64,000 nucleotides of DNA from the NCBI RefSeq assembly GCF_018991925.1, contig NW_024729698.1, forward strand, positions 92,501 to 156,500. Direction: 5' to 3'. Of this stretch, positions 37,960 to 50,005 are shown one piece after another. Position numbers and translations under genes: made by a program. The DNA is from Homarus americanus (lineage: Eukaryota; Arthropoda; Malacostraca; Decapoda; Nephropidae). The number at the start of each line of letters is the position of its first letter. Positions within the stretch are counted from its first letter, which is position 1. A model generated the notes under the pieces. It did not search any database. It was not told the origin of the DNA and saw only the letters and a program-made list of their open reading frames with translations.

Positions 37960-39434
37960 ATGTTAGTGTTAAGGTTCAAGCACTTCTCGCTCCCTCTCGC
38001 TTTCAGCTACCGCCGCTGGCTAGCCCTCGTGGCAAACATGAAAGCCTCCTGTTGTCTCCTCGTGGCAACACACGATAACTGGGTGCCTCGTGGGCCCAGG
38101 CTAGACCAGCAGGGGATCTCGGAGGAGCAGTGGGCCCCAGAGGGATGACGCACAGGCCACTATACAACCTCTTATGGTCGCTGCATGGAATGTCAGGACC
38201 CTTCTGGATACTGGCACAAATGAGCGTCCTGAAAAAAGAACCGCCCTTGTGGCGACACAGCAGCCATTAGTGAGTCCCGGCTCCCAGACGAGGGTCAGCT
38301 CACAGAACCTGGGGTCTGGCTATACCTTCTTCTGGAAGGGTAAGCCAGCTGCGGAGTGAAACCGCATTTATGGAGTTGGCTTTGTCATCCGCCAACGCAT
38401 CCTACACAGGCTAACTGAAATGCTTATTGAGATCAACGAGCGCCTCATGCTGCTCCGAGTCCCACTGAATCACTCACGCCATCCCTTTTTCATCAGTTCA
38501 TGCGCCCCAACACTGGATGCAGAGGATGGCATCAAGGAGGCCTTTTACACCGACGTCGACAGATTGCTAACCTCTATCGCCAGAGAAGATAAGGCTGTGC
38601 TCCTAGGTGACTTCAATGCCAGAGTTGCGAGAGATGCTGACATTTGGCAGGAAACATAAGGAGAAATGGACTCAGCAAGTGTAATCCCAACAGCCCTCTC
38701 TAACGTTACCCACTTTCAGCGTCTCGGCTTCCACCTGTCTACCATCGCGGACATCGATAAAGAGATTCTGCATCGGTTCAGATGTGCATCTCAAGCCTTT
38801 GGCAGATTCCGAAACCGTGTCTTCAGCTGTAGGAAGCTGAAATTATCTAGAAGTTACACGTATATCGAGCAGTGGTCCTCCCCACCCAGCTATATAGTGA
38901 TGAGACACGCGTCACATACAGGAGGCAACTCAAGGCACTTGAAAACTTTCACTAACGTAGTCTACGTTCCATCATCCGAGTTCGCTGGGAAGACAAGAGA
39001 ACAAATGCCAGTAATCTTGTTGACACCAACTGTAGAAGTATCGAGGCTACTGTTATCCACGAACAACTACGCTGGGCTGGCCATGTTACCCGCATGGACG
39101 ACAGTAGACTGTCAAAGCAGCTACTTTGCAGTCACCTAATGAATAGTAAACGTAACGTTAGCGGGCAACTGAAAAGGTATAAGGATAGTCTTGAGACAAA
39201 CTTGCATAACGAGGCAGACAAGCGCCAACGCCAGAAAGACGCTACTGCCGCCCCTCCCGCACTAGATGTAGCCCCCACATGTGCAACATCTGTGATCGAC
39301 CCTGCCGGTCCCGTGTCGACCTCTTGAGTCACCTCAGAACTCACCAACCTTGGTGACGTCCTTAATAATTCATATCGTTTTACCATAGCTGGATGATCGT
39401 CAAACTCGATTCCGAGTGACAGCAAAGTAGTAGT

Positions 39435-39437
<3 letters not shown>
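37960..39437 (+). pseudogene. family-1 LINE with internal deletion (endonuclease joined to RT tail)
   Basis: Endonuclease part: AAWNVRTLLDTGTNERPEKR, AISESRLPDEG (by frame), GSGYTFFWKGKPAAE, then LLGDFNARVARDADIWQE with GDFN intact (about 38600-38655). The sequence then jumps at about 38690 into the RT thumb: LSNVTHFQRLGFHLSTIADI, HRFRCASQAFGRFRNRVF. The missing part, including the RT palm, is about 1.54 kb relative to the copy at 50803-54030. The end keeps CNICDRPCRSRVDLLSHLRT and a (TAG)n(TG)n tail. Confidence 0.88.

Positions 39438-39479
<42 letters not shown>
39437..39479. repeat. (TG)n tail of family-1 LINE
   Basis: About 21 TG units directly after the LINE end agcaaagtagtagta. Confidence 0.96.
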
Positions 39480-39481
<2 letters not shown>

Positions 39482-39593
39482 GTCCCACTCTCTCTCTTGT
39501 TCTTTCATTTAATGTTATCTCTCCAATTCTCTTTCTTTTCCTTCTATCCCTATCTATCTTGCTTACACACTCTCTTTTCGTGTCTCTTTATTT

Positions 39594-39596
<3 letters not shown>

Positions 39597-39682
<86 letters not shown>
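39597..39682. repeat. (CT)n(CA)n microsatellite
   Basis: CT units to 39624, then CA units to 39682. Confidence 0.97.
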
Positions 39683-39685
<3 letters not shown>

Positions 39686-39849
39686 ATCTTTCTCTCTCGT
39701 TCTCTGTCTCTCCTCTCTAAGGTCTCGTTTTTGCCCGTCAATAATTCAGGATATTTTTTCGTATCAGCAACATGAACATTGCCAGTGTTTGTCTTGACCT
39801 TTGCATGCGAGGGGAGTCAATGTGTTTTCGTCACTTTGTCTTGCTTGCT

Positions 39850-40195
39850 TTTGTTCGCCTGAGCTTTTGTTTGTATGGGCTTTTGTTTGTGTGAGCTTTT
39901 GCTTATGTGAGATTCTGTTTACGTGGGGCTTTGTTTATATGAGATTTTGTTTGTGTTGAGCTTTTGTTTGTGTTGAGCTTTTTTGTTTGTATGAGTTTTT
40001 GTATGCGTGAGTTTTTGTTTATGTGAACTTCTGTTTATGTGAGATTTTGTTTGTGTAAGCATTTGTTTATGGCGTGAGCCTTTGTTCAAGGTATGGGCAT
40101 TAGTTTTGTTCATGAGCTTTCGTTCATGGTGTGAGTTTTTGTTCATGGGGTGAAATTTTGTTCATGAAGCTTTTGTTCATGAAGAAGCTTTTGTT
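39850..40195. repeat. degenerate TTTTGTTTGTGTGAGC repeat
   Basis: About 20 units of 16-19 bp based on gagcttttgtttgtgt, shifting to ttttgttcatg at the right end. Confidence 0.82.
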
Positions 40196-40639
40196 CATCG
40201 CAACTACTGAGTAAGTATTCCTCACGTACAAATGCTTATAACACCAAGAGGAAATTAACTTAAGTGTCATTTACTTATTAAAAAATTTCCAAAGAATTAC
40301 CTAAAAAAAAAAATACACTTATTTTTAGCCCATTTTACTATCACCTAATTTTATCTCTCATTATATATTAAAACAAAAATACTCAAGGTGACATAATATT
40401 TTTCCATATTACTATCTATTAAATCTACATGACTTTTTGCCTCATTTTATTTTATTTTTTTCAATTACTATTTATTAAAAAAGGATGTATCTTTCTTTTA
40501 CCAGTATTAACATTAATAAGTTTTAATATCACTATGTCTTTTTTAACATGAACAACTTTCCTCTATCACTTCAGACAACTAACTTGACCTTACTTTAGCA
40601 GACAAGATCAACAAGATGACTTAGTGACATGACACAGTG
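40196..40639. other. AT-rich unique stretch
   Basis: Nothing recognised. Confidence 0.5.
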
Positions 40640-41140
40640 TCGTAACCAAGGAATAAATGTGTCAGGTGTCCAGTGGCTAAATGTATGTTGATTGGTGAAT
40701 GGATCATGTGTCAGGTGTTAATGACAGGTGTGTGGTGACTGGTAGATGGACCAAGTGTCAGACAGGTGTTAATGACAGGTGTGTGGTGACTGGTAGATGG
40801 ACCAAGTGTCAGACAGGTGTTAATGACAGGTGTGTGGTGACTGGCTGGTAGATGTGCCATGTGTCAGTCATGTGTTAATGACAGGTGTGTGGTGACTGGT
40901 AGATGGATCACGTGTCAGACAGGTGTTAATGACAGGTGTGTGGTGACTGGTAGATGGACCACGTATCAGACAGGTGTTAATGACAGGTGTGTGGTGACTG
41001 GTAGATGGACCACGTGTCAGACAGGTGTTAATGACAGGTGTGTGGTGACTGGTAGATGGACCACGTATCAGACAGGTGTGTGGTGACTGTTTGATGTGTC
41101 ACGTGTCAGTCAGGTGTTAATGACAGGTGTATGGTGACTG
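40640..41140. repeat. 51-bp minisatellite
   Basis: About nine units of 51 bp containing gtgactggtagatggaccac and gtgtcagacaggtgttaatg. The unit is 17 codons, so one frame repeats CQTGVNDRCVVTGRWTT. A shorter unit near 41075 lacks the ttaatgacag part. Not considered coding. Confidence 0.93.
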
Positions 41141-41239
41141 ATGGGTAGAGTGCGAGTCCATAAATCGTTGAAATATTAACACTAATTGCTGTAGGTGTCA
41201 CACAAGAGTCAAGTGTACACGGCAGGTAAGCAATGCTAG

Positions 41240-41765
41240 GTAGATGTACCACACACCTGCTACACACCTGTCACATACCTGCCACACACCTGTCACATAC
41301 CTGCCACACACCTGTCACATACCTACTACACATTTTTCACATACCTGCTACACACCTGTCACACACCTACCACACATGTCACATACCTGCCACACACCTG
41401 TCACATACCTACCACACATTTTTCACAAACCTGCTACACACCTGTCACATACCTGCCACACACCTGTCACATACCTGCCACACACCTACCATACATACCA
41501 CAAACCTACCACACAACTACCACACACCTGTCACATACCTGCCACACACCTATACATACCTGCCACACACCTACCACACATCTACCACACATCTACCACA
41601 TAACCTACCACATACCTACCATACATACCACAAACCTACCACACACCTACCACACATACCACACAACCTACCACATACCTGCCATACTTACCACAAACCT
41701 ACCATAAACCTACCACACAGCTACCACACACCTACCACAAACCTACCACACACCTGCAACACACC
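41240..41765. repeat. 11/22-bp CACACACCTGTCACATACCT minisatellite
   Basis: Alternating 11-bp half units cacacacctgt and cacatacctgc, changing to ccacaaacctac types towards the right. Open frames here are repeat-derived. Confidence 0.92.
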
Positions 41766-42003
41766 TGCTGATTGGTCAACACACTTTAATAACAGACTCT
41801 TAAGAACAATTTCAACACAACCAGGTGTCTTAAGCCTTAAGAGAAATGACCCTTTATCTGAGGTAACCAATACGAGGGACAAAGCATCGAACATGTACGC
41901 TGACGCATTAAGCTGATATAAAAAAACTGGGAAAATTCAATAAAAAACACAATTTAAATATTTCAGGTGATGGAGTTTGTGTATTTTTGGGTCTGTCTGT
42001 CTC

Positions 42004-42007
<4 letters not shown>

Positions 42008-42062
<55 letters not shown>
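42008..42062. repeat. (GT)n microsatellite
   Basis: About 26 GT units. Confidence 0.97.
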
Positions 42063-42063
<1 letters not shown>

Positions 42064-42714
42064 AAGAGGATGCTTCTAAAAAAATGCCTAATGGTAAAAT
42101 ATTTAAACCTTAAGTGAAGTGTTCATAGAGTACATCTCCTGTGTTCCCTCAAGACCATCACAGTGATCGAGTCTTGTACCTTACGACAGCGAGCTGAGCC
42201 ACGAACGACCAAAGGAGGTCAGCCCAAAATTATGACAGGCGCAGGAGTCGTAAACCTCTGACAAATTTCCGTCCGGATCGCATAATGTCTTTCGCGACGC
42301 TCGGCACGGAAGTTACGTGGGTGGAGGGGGGATAGGGGGTAAGGGGATAGGGAGTAGTGGGGAGGGGAGTAGGCGGGGTGGTAAGGGTGGTGAGGATAGG
42401 GGAGGAGGTGGGGAATTAAGGGAGGAGGAAGAAAGGGCAGTATTTCTCACTAGAGTGGTCATTTAAAATTTAGCATATTCAAAGAGACTTATGGTTGGTA
42501 ATATTTCTCGTCGGAATACCAGAAAAATTTGGGGCGTGATAATTTCAGAGATTTTTGGTGACTGTGGAGGTTTGTTCTTGGCATTGTTGGAGGTGATTTT
42601 GAAGTCGTGTTTGAGATGATTCTGACGGAGGTTTATAGAGGTGTGTGTGTGTGTGTGAGTCACAGAAGATTATTGAGGAAGTTTTTCTTAATTTTTTTTA
42701 TCTCCTAAACTATA
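42063..42714. other. non-genic stretch
   Basis: G-rich at 42315-42430; short (GT)n at about 42640-42657. No gene recognised. Confidence 0.5.
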
Positions 42715-42915
42715 ACGCTTTCCTCCCTTCCTCTCTCCTTCCTTCTATACGATGACGCCTTCCTTCTTTTCTTCCTCTCTCCTTCCTTCTACACGATGAT
42801 GCCTTCCTTCCTTCCTTCCCTCCTCTCTCCTTCCTTCTACACAACGACGCCTTCCTTCCTACCTCTCTCTTTCCTTCTACACGATGTGCCTTCCTTCCTT
42901 CCTCTTGCCTTCTTT
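42715..42915. repeat. 46-bp pyrimidine minisatellite
   Basis: About four units, each with ctacacgatgacgccttcc after a C/T-rich run (tctctccttccttct). Confidence 0.85.
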
Positions 42916-43277
42916 CTACAGTCGTTGTGTTCATCTTTACCTTTAGAATCCATTCACATTTCATTCCGTCGTTCCTCTACGTCTAAACCTCATCATCTCC
43001 TCTTTGCATACACGACTTCAAATACTCAAGAGACGAATCTATAGCGTGTGTTAGGAACTGTTTCGGTGTTATCTAGTATACGACTGGAGGACCTGTGAAC
43101 TTGACTACTGGTTTGATGGCCTCTGAGCTCAAGATCAAAGCTTCACGCTGTTCCGGATCACTCAGGAGAACTTCAACCTCCCGTTATCCCGGTAATAAGA
43201 TTTTAAATTGCCTGAACTGCTCCGAAGCCACTAGAGCTTAAAGGCAATCTGCAGAAAAGAGGTAATATTGTAAGTGC

Positions 43278-43286
<9 letters not shown>

Positions 43287-43308
<22 letters not shown>

Positions 43309-43309
43309 G
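43287..43309. repeat. (AAAG)n microsatellite
   Basis: About six units. Confidence 0.9.
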
Positions 43310-43548
43310 AAAGAGAGTGATCTTGCATAAACGTATCTACAAGTAAATGACCTCCTCATTGAGGGCTCTAGTTTTTTGACGATTAAACAGTAAAAAATGA
43401 CGCTCTTCAACAGGTAAGTCTCACCGGATATTACTTAACAGGTAATGACGACTTTATGATTTTTTGATCCTTTAGATATTACAATGACATTTAAGGGGTC
43501 ATTTTAGATGTTAAATATTGTCATGATTATGTTTCTGGTAATGCACAA

Positions 43549-43550
43549 GC

Positions 43551-43600
<50 letters not shown>
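43549..43600. repeat. (GC)n(GT)n tract
   Basis: Seven GC units running into about 18 GT units; alternating purine-pyrimidine throughout. Confidence 0.95.
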
Positions 43601-43602
<2 letters not shown>

Positions 43603-45000
43603 AAATGACATTTGTATTATGCCTACTGTTGGCGAGCTTCGTACATAGTTCAACCAAACCTAACCTAACCTAACCAAACTTAACCTATTAAGGACTTCAG
43701 TCCTCTTCAGTTACTCCCACTAATCCAGATTATTGTAGACTTATCAGAATGCATTTCTAAATTGCTGTTAACAATGCATTGGCAACGGGTCGTTAACATC
43801 CCAGAGGCAAAAAAAGGTACTGCCTTTTATTCATAGCCCTAAAGCAATGTCACTCAACGTTAACGCGACGGTAAAAAATAAAATAGTCCGCGGTGCGTCC
43901 TTCCTCATCTTCTATGGATACTTCCGTAATGACAGTTGTCGCTAAATACAGTACACACACAAAAAACGGGGGAACGGATTCTAATGTAGTCAACGGTCGC
44001 TACTGCAGGCGGTCATAAAGTAAAACCCCAAAACCGTTTCCACACGCAGAAAAAGAGTAAAAAATAAAAAAAAATTGCCCGTCAGTACCCGAGGAAGCAG
44101 GCGACAACAGCCAGCCTGTGGTGTCACCCACCGGACGTGGAGCTGCTGAAGGGTGATGCTGGGGTGAAAACATTTTTCCCTTTCCTTTTCTTCTACAAAA
44201 TTTCTATCTTTAACTCATATTTTCATGCTTCTAACAGTTTCATCTTCTCATTGGTACACGATGTTGTGGAATGACGAAACCCTATAGCAAGGAGAACAAT
44301 TTTATCCATATTCAATTTTTATACTTTTGTCAATCTACAGTTTCAGCCTTTCCCCCACCTCCTCTCACACTATATCTGTCCCCACTTCTATACCTCCTCT
44401 TTTAAACCTCACACCGCCCCTAATATGACTTTAGCCCACATGAATGAGGAGATAAAGCAGGGGAGACTTTTTTTTGTACGCAGCCCGACCAGAGGCCTAC
44501 ACCGTCATCTTTCCTTTCGTGTCTCCCGCTGTGAGGATGGTGAAGGCTGGACCACCGCTTACAAGGATCACTGGGGGGTTGAGGGCAGGTGGTGGTGGTG
44601 ACGAGGGCGGTCGTACAGGATGCCTGGTTTAGAAGTGGGGGGAGGGGGAGGATCCTAAGGGAAGTGTGACGACTCGAGGGAAAAAAAAAATGGTTATTTG
44701 TATGGGGACTGACGTGGTTAGGACTGTATCGTTAAAAGGAAAGATGGGGAGATGAGGAGGATTCTTTGAAATGTGGGGAAGCAGGGAGATGAAGATGAGG
44801 TCGTAGGAAAGTGATGGAAGTGGGGATGGTCGTTTAGAGTCGTAGGTGAGTATAAGGACAAAGATGGTCTTTCAGGGTGGTGGACTAGGTCGTAGGATAC
44901 TAATGAAGACAAAGATGGTCGTTCAGATGACGTATGTTTAAAGAAAGGTTGTACGGAAAATTATCAGAGAAGTCGTAGGAAAATCAACACATAATAAACA
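43601..45000. other. non-genic stretch with a CCTAA patch
   Basis: 43655-43690 holds four aaccta units (telomere-like) without foldback arms. The remaining 1.3 kb has no recognised gene; a 64-codon minus frame at 44718-44912 is not convincing. Confidence 0.45.
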
Positions 45001-45082
45001 AACAACCACCACCACCAACAACAACAACAACAAAAACAACAACAACAACAAAAACAACAACAATAACAACAACAATAACAGC
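45001..45082. repeat. (AAC)n microsatellite
   Basis: Imperfect AAC units, about 27. Confidence 0.93.
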
Positions 45083-45404
45083 CTATGAATCTCCTTCCAT
45101 CTCCACATCTAATATTATTATTATAGTCTACAAATAAGATTAAAACAGAAAGAAGGAAGTGAGTTCAGAATAAACAAACACACACACACACACCTAGAGG
45201 CTGCTGAAGGAACCAAGATATATACAGAAAGGAAGGAGGAGAGGAAGGAGGAGAGAAGTGAGGGAGGAAAGAGGCGAGAGGCGAGGGAGGTGTAACAAGA
45301 AATAGTTTTATTCAGGTAAGAGTGAACATAATATCCTGACACTGGAAGATATTAAAGTGTCCTGAAGTTCACGGAGGGTAAGGAGAGCCTGGGAGAGTCT
45401 GGTG

Positions 45405-46413
45405 GAATGTGAAGAACGTCTCTGAAAACAAGCAAAGGCTGAACAACTGGGCCAGCACAACACAAACTGAACTAATGGGGATCTACTTAGCTACAGACTA
45501 CCTTGAAGAAAATGGAGGTGGGATGATAATATTCTGTGACTTCCAAAGTACTTTGAAATCCATGAACAGACCATCAGGCTCTGTCTTAAGTTGTTTGTGA
45601 TATTAAAAGAAATGTGATAACTGCTAAGGAGAACAACTTTCGTATTGAAATTGTGTGGATTCCATCCCATGTTGGAATTAGGTATCATGACCGTGCTGAT
45701 AGACTCGCCAAAGAGGAATGCAAGATAGAAAATGTGGACCGTGACCTTGGCGTGTCCAATGCTGTACTTAAAAACATTCAAGTGAAAATCATTAACTCTG
45801 ATCTAGAAGAACTGAGAAATGCAGAGAGACATGGCAGATGTACCATTAATAAATATGACAAATTTTGTGAAAAGAGGTACCGATATGGCCAGCACAAGAA
45901 CAGAACCAGACAATGTGAATTAGTCGTGGCCAGAATTAGGCTAGGATACAGACACATCTGGCAAGTTAGTAACGCTGTACCCATACCGGAACACTCAGCA
46001 TGTAAGCTTTGTGATAAACCTTTAAAGCATACACTTGAACATTATATTATTGAATGTGGCACTGTCAAAGACTTCAGACTACCTGGCTTATTGTATCATG
46101 AACTATGTAATTACTACAGTGAATCAGGAGTGTTTGACATTCTTGCTGTCTATCCAAAATTTACTAGGCCACACTGATTAGTCCTCAAATAGAATATGAC
46201 TTATATTGTGTATAAGCCACTGTCCTACAGACAGTGAACAGTGATATCACCCTCATGAATAAGACCTATACTATTATCCCCTTTGTGTATGAACCTCTGT
46301 CCTGCGTGGCAGTGAGAAGTGATAGCACCATCAGTGTCAAGACCTGACTGAATTACTCAGAATAGACAAACTGTACTACAAGCTTTGTCAATAAATTTTT
46401 TAAAATAAAAACT
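45405..46413 (+). pseudogene. RNase-H-type LINE, 3' part (dead)
   Basis: RNase H domain then a C-terminal zinc knuckle. NNWASTTQTELMGIYLA carries the RNase H Glu (45469-45471), IFCDFQS the second acidic residue (45538-45540) and YHDRADRLAKEE the last Asp (about 45698). The first Asp is missing by 5' truncation, and a frameshift lies between about 45595 and 45620. Further on come RQCELVVARIRLGYRHIWQ and CKLCDKPLKHTLEHYIIEC (knuckle, 46001-46057). The ORF ends at tga 46175-46177; the 3' UTR runs to about 46413 with AATAAA. RNase H places it among I-group-type LINEs (inference). A second 3' UTR is at 48640-48797. Confidence 0.9.
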
Positions 46414-46419
46414 CTGAAT

Positions 46420-46920
46420 AGGTAGGGAGTAGGTGGGGGGATAGACAAGTGAGGAAGATGGGTAGGTGAAGGAAGTGGATAGGTGAAGAAGGTGGTTAGG
46501 CAAAGATGATGGATAGATGAGGAAGGTGAATAGTTAGGGATGGTGGGTAGGTGAGGAAAGTGGATAGGTGAGGAAAGATAATGGGAGAGGAAGGTGGATA
46601 GGTGAGGAAGGTTTGACAGGTGAGGAAGGTGGATAAATGAGGAAGGTTGACAGGTGAGGAAGGTTGACAGGTGAGGAAGGTTCATAGGTGAGGAAGGTTA
46701 ACAGGTGAGGAAGGTAGGTAAGTGAAGAAGGTGGATAATTGAGGTAGGTGGATGGATGAGGAAGGTGGATAGGCGCGGGAGGTGGATAGGTGAGGAAGGT
46801 TGACAAGAGAAAAAGGTGAATAATTGAGGATGGTGGATAGGTGAGGAAGGTTGTCAGGTGAGGAAGGTGGATAGAGAGGAAAGTTGATAAATGAGGAAGA
46901 TAAGAAGATTAGCAGGTGAG
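46420..46920. repeat. 17-bp GTGAGGAAGGTGGATAG minisatellite
   Basis: About 28 units with variants (ggttgacag, ggtggatag). Minus-strand open frames are repeat-derived. Confidence 0.92.
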
Positions 46921-47215
46921 AACGGTAATGAACTGACAGATGAGAACACTAGTGAATAGACAGGTAAGAACGCGGTCGATTCGGCAAGTGATAAAGGCAT
47001 CGAATAGACAGGAAACCAACACAAAATTACAAAAGCAAACCTGTGTTATTACCGTTACAAAACAGAAGGACAAGCTGTAATCATCTACCCGTGAGTGAGA
47101 TAGTCAGTAACCGCTAAGTAACCACAATTAGTATTCTGTTGAGAGGGCAAGAATTTCTTTGTCTGAAGGAAGGACTTTTCTTCAACCTTATAAGTGATTC
47201 ATGAATTTGTAAATG
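46921..47215. other. unique spacer
   Basis: No feature recognised apart from a few diverged units of the preceding array. Confidence 0.5.
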
Positions 47216-47219
47216 AATC

Positions 47220-47324
47220 GGGTTGGGTTGGGTTGGGTTGGGTTGGGTTGGGTTGGGTTGGGTTGGGTTGGGTTGGGCTTGGGTGGGCTAGGTTAAAGTT
47301 AGGGTGGTTAGTCTGCAGGTGATC
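47220..47324. mobile_element. foldback element half (copy 6) with GGGTT core
   Basis: About 12 perfect gggtt units (47220-47277), then gggctaggtta, ttagggtggttagtctgcag and gtgatc. The right side matches the right arm of the foldback family; the left arm is absent. The core is a GGGTT variant, not TTAGG. Confidence 0.65.
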
Positions 47325-48005
47325 CAATTCATATAATATACAGTACTTCTATTCCATGTTTATCAAACGTAAATAATTTTTTTAACAACACAAATATACA
47401 ACGGCAATATATACAGTTAAATTCGTAGAAGTACAGTATATATGTTATGTGTACTGTACAGTCGATCAAAAAACAATTTTTACAGAAAGTATGTGAGACA
47501 ATAATACAACGGACGAAGAACTTTGACAACCCTATCGAGACAACAGGAGTCGTAGTGTTCATTCTGAAATTCATCAACACACAACACCCCCCTCCCTTCA
47601 GCAGTTTTTAGAGACTTACATATATTATCTTCACCGTATTGTTCGTCTCATCATGTATAACTGTCGCTTCAGGAGCACATAATGGGCGGCGCCTTCTATA
47701 GAGTCACACCAATTCGATTCGAGCACGAGGTTTACAAAATGGAGGCTAGTAACACTACTCTAGAAAAATACGTAGAAAATTAACCTTACTAACTCATGAC
47801 GTTATCTGGCTGTCTGGTGGCAATAAACTAATACCAGATAGAACATAAGCAAGCAGCGATTTTTATACGCAGGACAGTTGACTGCGCGAGGTATACAATA
47901 TGGCGGCGCCTAGTGAACTCCAGGGGATGTCTGGATCGTTTCCAGCAGTGTTCCTTGTGGGTGGTGTGTCCCTCATCTGGAACACCTGCAGCCATCACAG
48001 CCCAT
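47325..48005. other. unique stretch
   Basis: Nothing recognised except a short diverged direct repeat (gagcacgaggtttacaaaat at 47721 and gcgcgaggtatacaatat at 47885). Confidence 0.45.
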
Positions 48006-48009
48006 TAGT

Positions 48010-48362
48010 GAGAGAGAATGGCGGAGGGGGAGGGAGGTAAGGGAGGAGGTGAGAGAGGAAAAGGTGAGAGAGGAGGAAGAGGAGGAGAGGGGTGAGGGAA
48101 GAGGAAGGAGGTGAAGAAAGAGGGAGAAGAGGGAGGAGAAGGGAGATGAGGGAGGAGGAGGGAGATGAGGGAGGAGGAGGGATAAGGGAGGAGGAGGGAG
48201 ATGAGGGGGTAGGAGGAGGAAGGAGGTGAGAGGATGAAAGAGGCGAGGGAAGGAAGGGAGGGAGAGAAGGGAAGGAGATAAGGGATAGAGGGAGGGAGGG
48301 AGATGAGAGAGGCGAAGAGAGGGAAGGAGAGAGGGAGGGAGGGAGGGAGGTTCTTGGGGGAG
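48010..48362. repeat. purine-rich GGAGGAGGGAGATGAG repeat
   Basis: G/A-dominated tract with recurring gggaggaggagggagatga. The minus frame across it is low complexity. Confidence 0.82.
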
Positions 48363-48639
48363 GGGTGTGTTGGCTACTCCTGACGAGGCATCGGAGAACA
48401 AGTTTTGATGAAGTTTAGTTAGGGACACGTTTATTTATTTATATTTTTCCTTATACATGGTCTTTTTGCTTCTTTTTGTGTTTAAGATTATCTGTTTATT
48501 TTTACTATGTTTTCTAAGTTGTTAGTTGAGTCTGTTTGTCATTGTTTTGTTTCATTCTTTCTAAAACTTCTTTTTTTACATTATTTATTTATATACATCT
48601 TTCTATTTCTCCATAATTCCCTCTCTCTCTCCCCACACT

Positions 48640-48797
48640 GATTAGTCCTCAAATAGAATATGACTTCTACTGTATATTAACCACTGTCCAGCGTGGCAGT
48701 GAACAGTGATATCACCCTCAGTGTCGAGACCTTACTGAATTACTCAGAATAGGCAAACTGTACCACAAGCTTTGCCAATAAATTTGTTAAACGTTAA
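48640..48797 (+). mobile_element. RNase-H-type LINE, isolated 3' UTR
   Basis: Matches 46170-46413 from ccacactgattagtcctcaa to caataaatttgttaa, with an internal ~70-bp segment missing relative to the other copy. 5' truncated so that only the last few codons remain. Confidence 0.85.
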
Positions 48798-48799
48798 AT

Positions 48800-49110
48800 T
48801 TCTCCTCTCTCTTTCGTTAAGTATCTCTAACCTTTTCACTCTCACTTCCCCCTCCTCTCCTCTATTCTTCCCCCCCTCCTTATCTTCCCTCCTTCCTTTT
48901 CTCCCCTCTCCTTTCTTCCCTCACACCCCTCTCTCACTCTCTCCCTCTCACTTACCTCACTCTCTCCTACCCCCCTCTCCCACTCATCTCCCTCTCTCAC
49001 TTCCCTCTCTCTATCACCCCTCTCCCTCTTTCACTTCGCCCACTCTCTCACTTCCCATCTTTCTCACCCACTCTCACTTCCCGCTCTCCCCTTTCTTCGT
49101 CAATTTTACT
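48800..49110. repeat. pyrimidine-rich degenerate repeat
   Basis: C/T-rich with ctctcacttccc and cactctctccc words. Confidence 0.78.
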
Positions 49111-49406
49111 GCCTTATATATCCCTTCCTCCGTGTGTACCCCAGGAAGCCCGCTGAGTGCTTCGTGTTCATTCTCCAAACAAACCATTCTTGGTGGGAGG
49201 TCGAACAGAGGCCTATGAGATAACTAACTATAAATTAATCACCTTTTATAGCTAATTAATGTCCTACTAACTATGCAGCGGTCGCAATCCATCCCATAAA
49301 TAATTATTGTGAGGTCGAGCAAGACTTTAGTGGTTCAGATTCATGGTTCGTTTAAGTTCAGTGAACATTTCAGAGAGGATGATGTGAGTTTATTCGTCTG
49401 ACTCGA

Positions 49407-49437
<31 letters not shown>

Positions 49438-49997
49438 TGTGTGAGTGAGTTTATGTGTGTGGTTCATAATGGTTAAAAGGTTCGTCTGGATGATATGAGG
49501 CTTCAATCTATTATGGTCCGTTTGCCTGTCTGTGAAGCCTCTCGGTATTCATATCGAGGACCACTTTATCAAACGAACCAAGTGAGGCTTCATAAAGGAC
49601 GATTTTAATTCATGATCCATCAGCCGAGCATCACAATAATACTTGTTCGCTTAAAAATACGTAAAGCATTATAAACCTTAGTGAATCAATAATACTCCTA
49701 ATATCAAACCAATGAAGATATATAATTTACACTTTATATTCATATCCATCAACGAAGCGTTATAATTAATACCGGTTCGTTTAATATTACGTGAAAGATT
49801 AGTTCAGTGAATCAAATAATGTTCTGCACTAGATGCTCGTTCATGTAAATAAATTGAATCATTACAATACAATGTTGGTTTGAATGAAGTAAGTCGAGAC
49901 TCTTTAAGTGTATCTGGTTCATATTAAATGTTTGAGAAAAATAATGGGGTGTATTTCTTTTATTACTTTTTCTTAACGAATAAATTCGTCGTCGCAT
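49111..49997. other. unique stretch with (GT)n
   Basis: (GT)n at 49409-49442; the rest is AT-rich sequence with diverged recurrence of gttcgtttaa and gaatcaataat words. No gene recognised. Confidence 0.45.
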
Positions 49998-50005
49998 TAA
50001 GGTTG

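Noticed and set aside
41233..41916. 227-codon plus frame rich in His, Thr and Tyr
   Set aside because: Most of it is the 11/22-bp minisatellite; the non-repeat tail is short and shows no motif.
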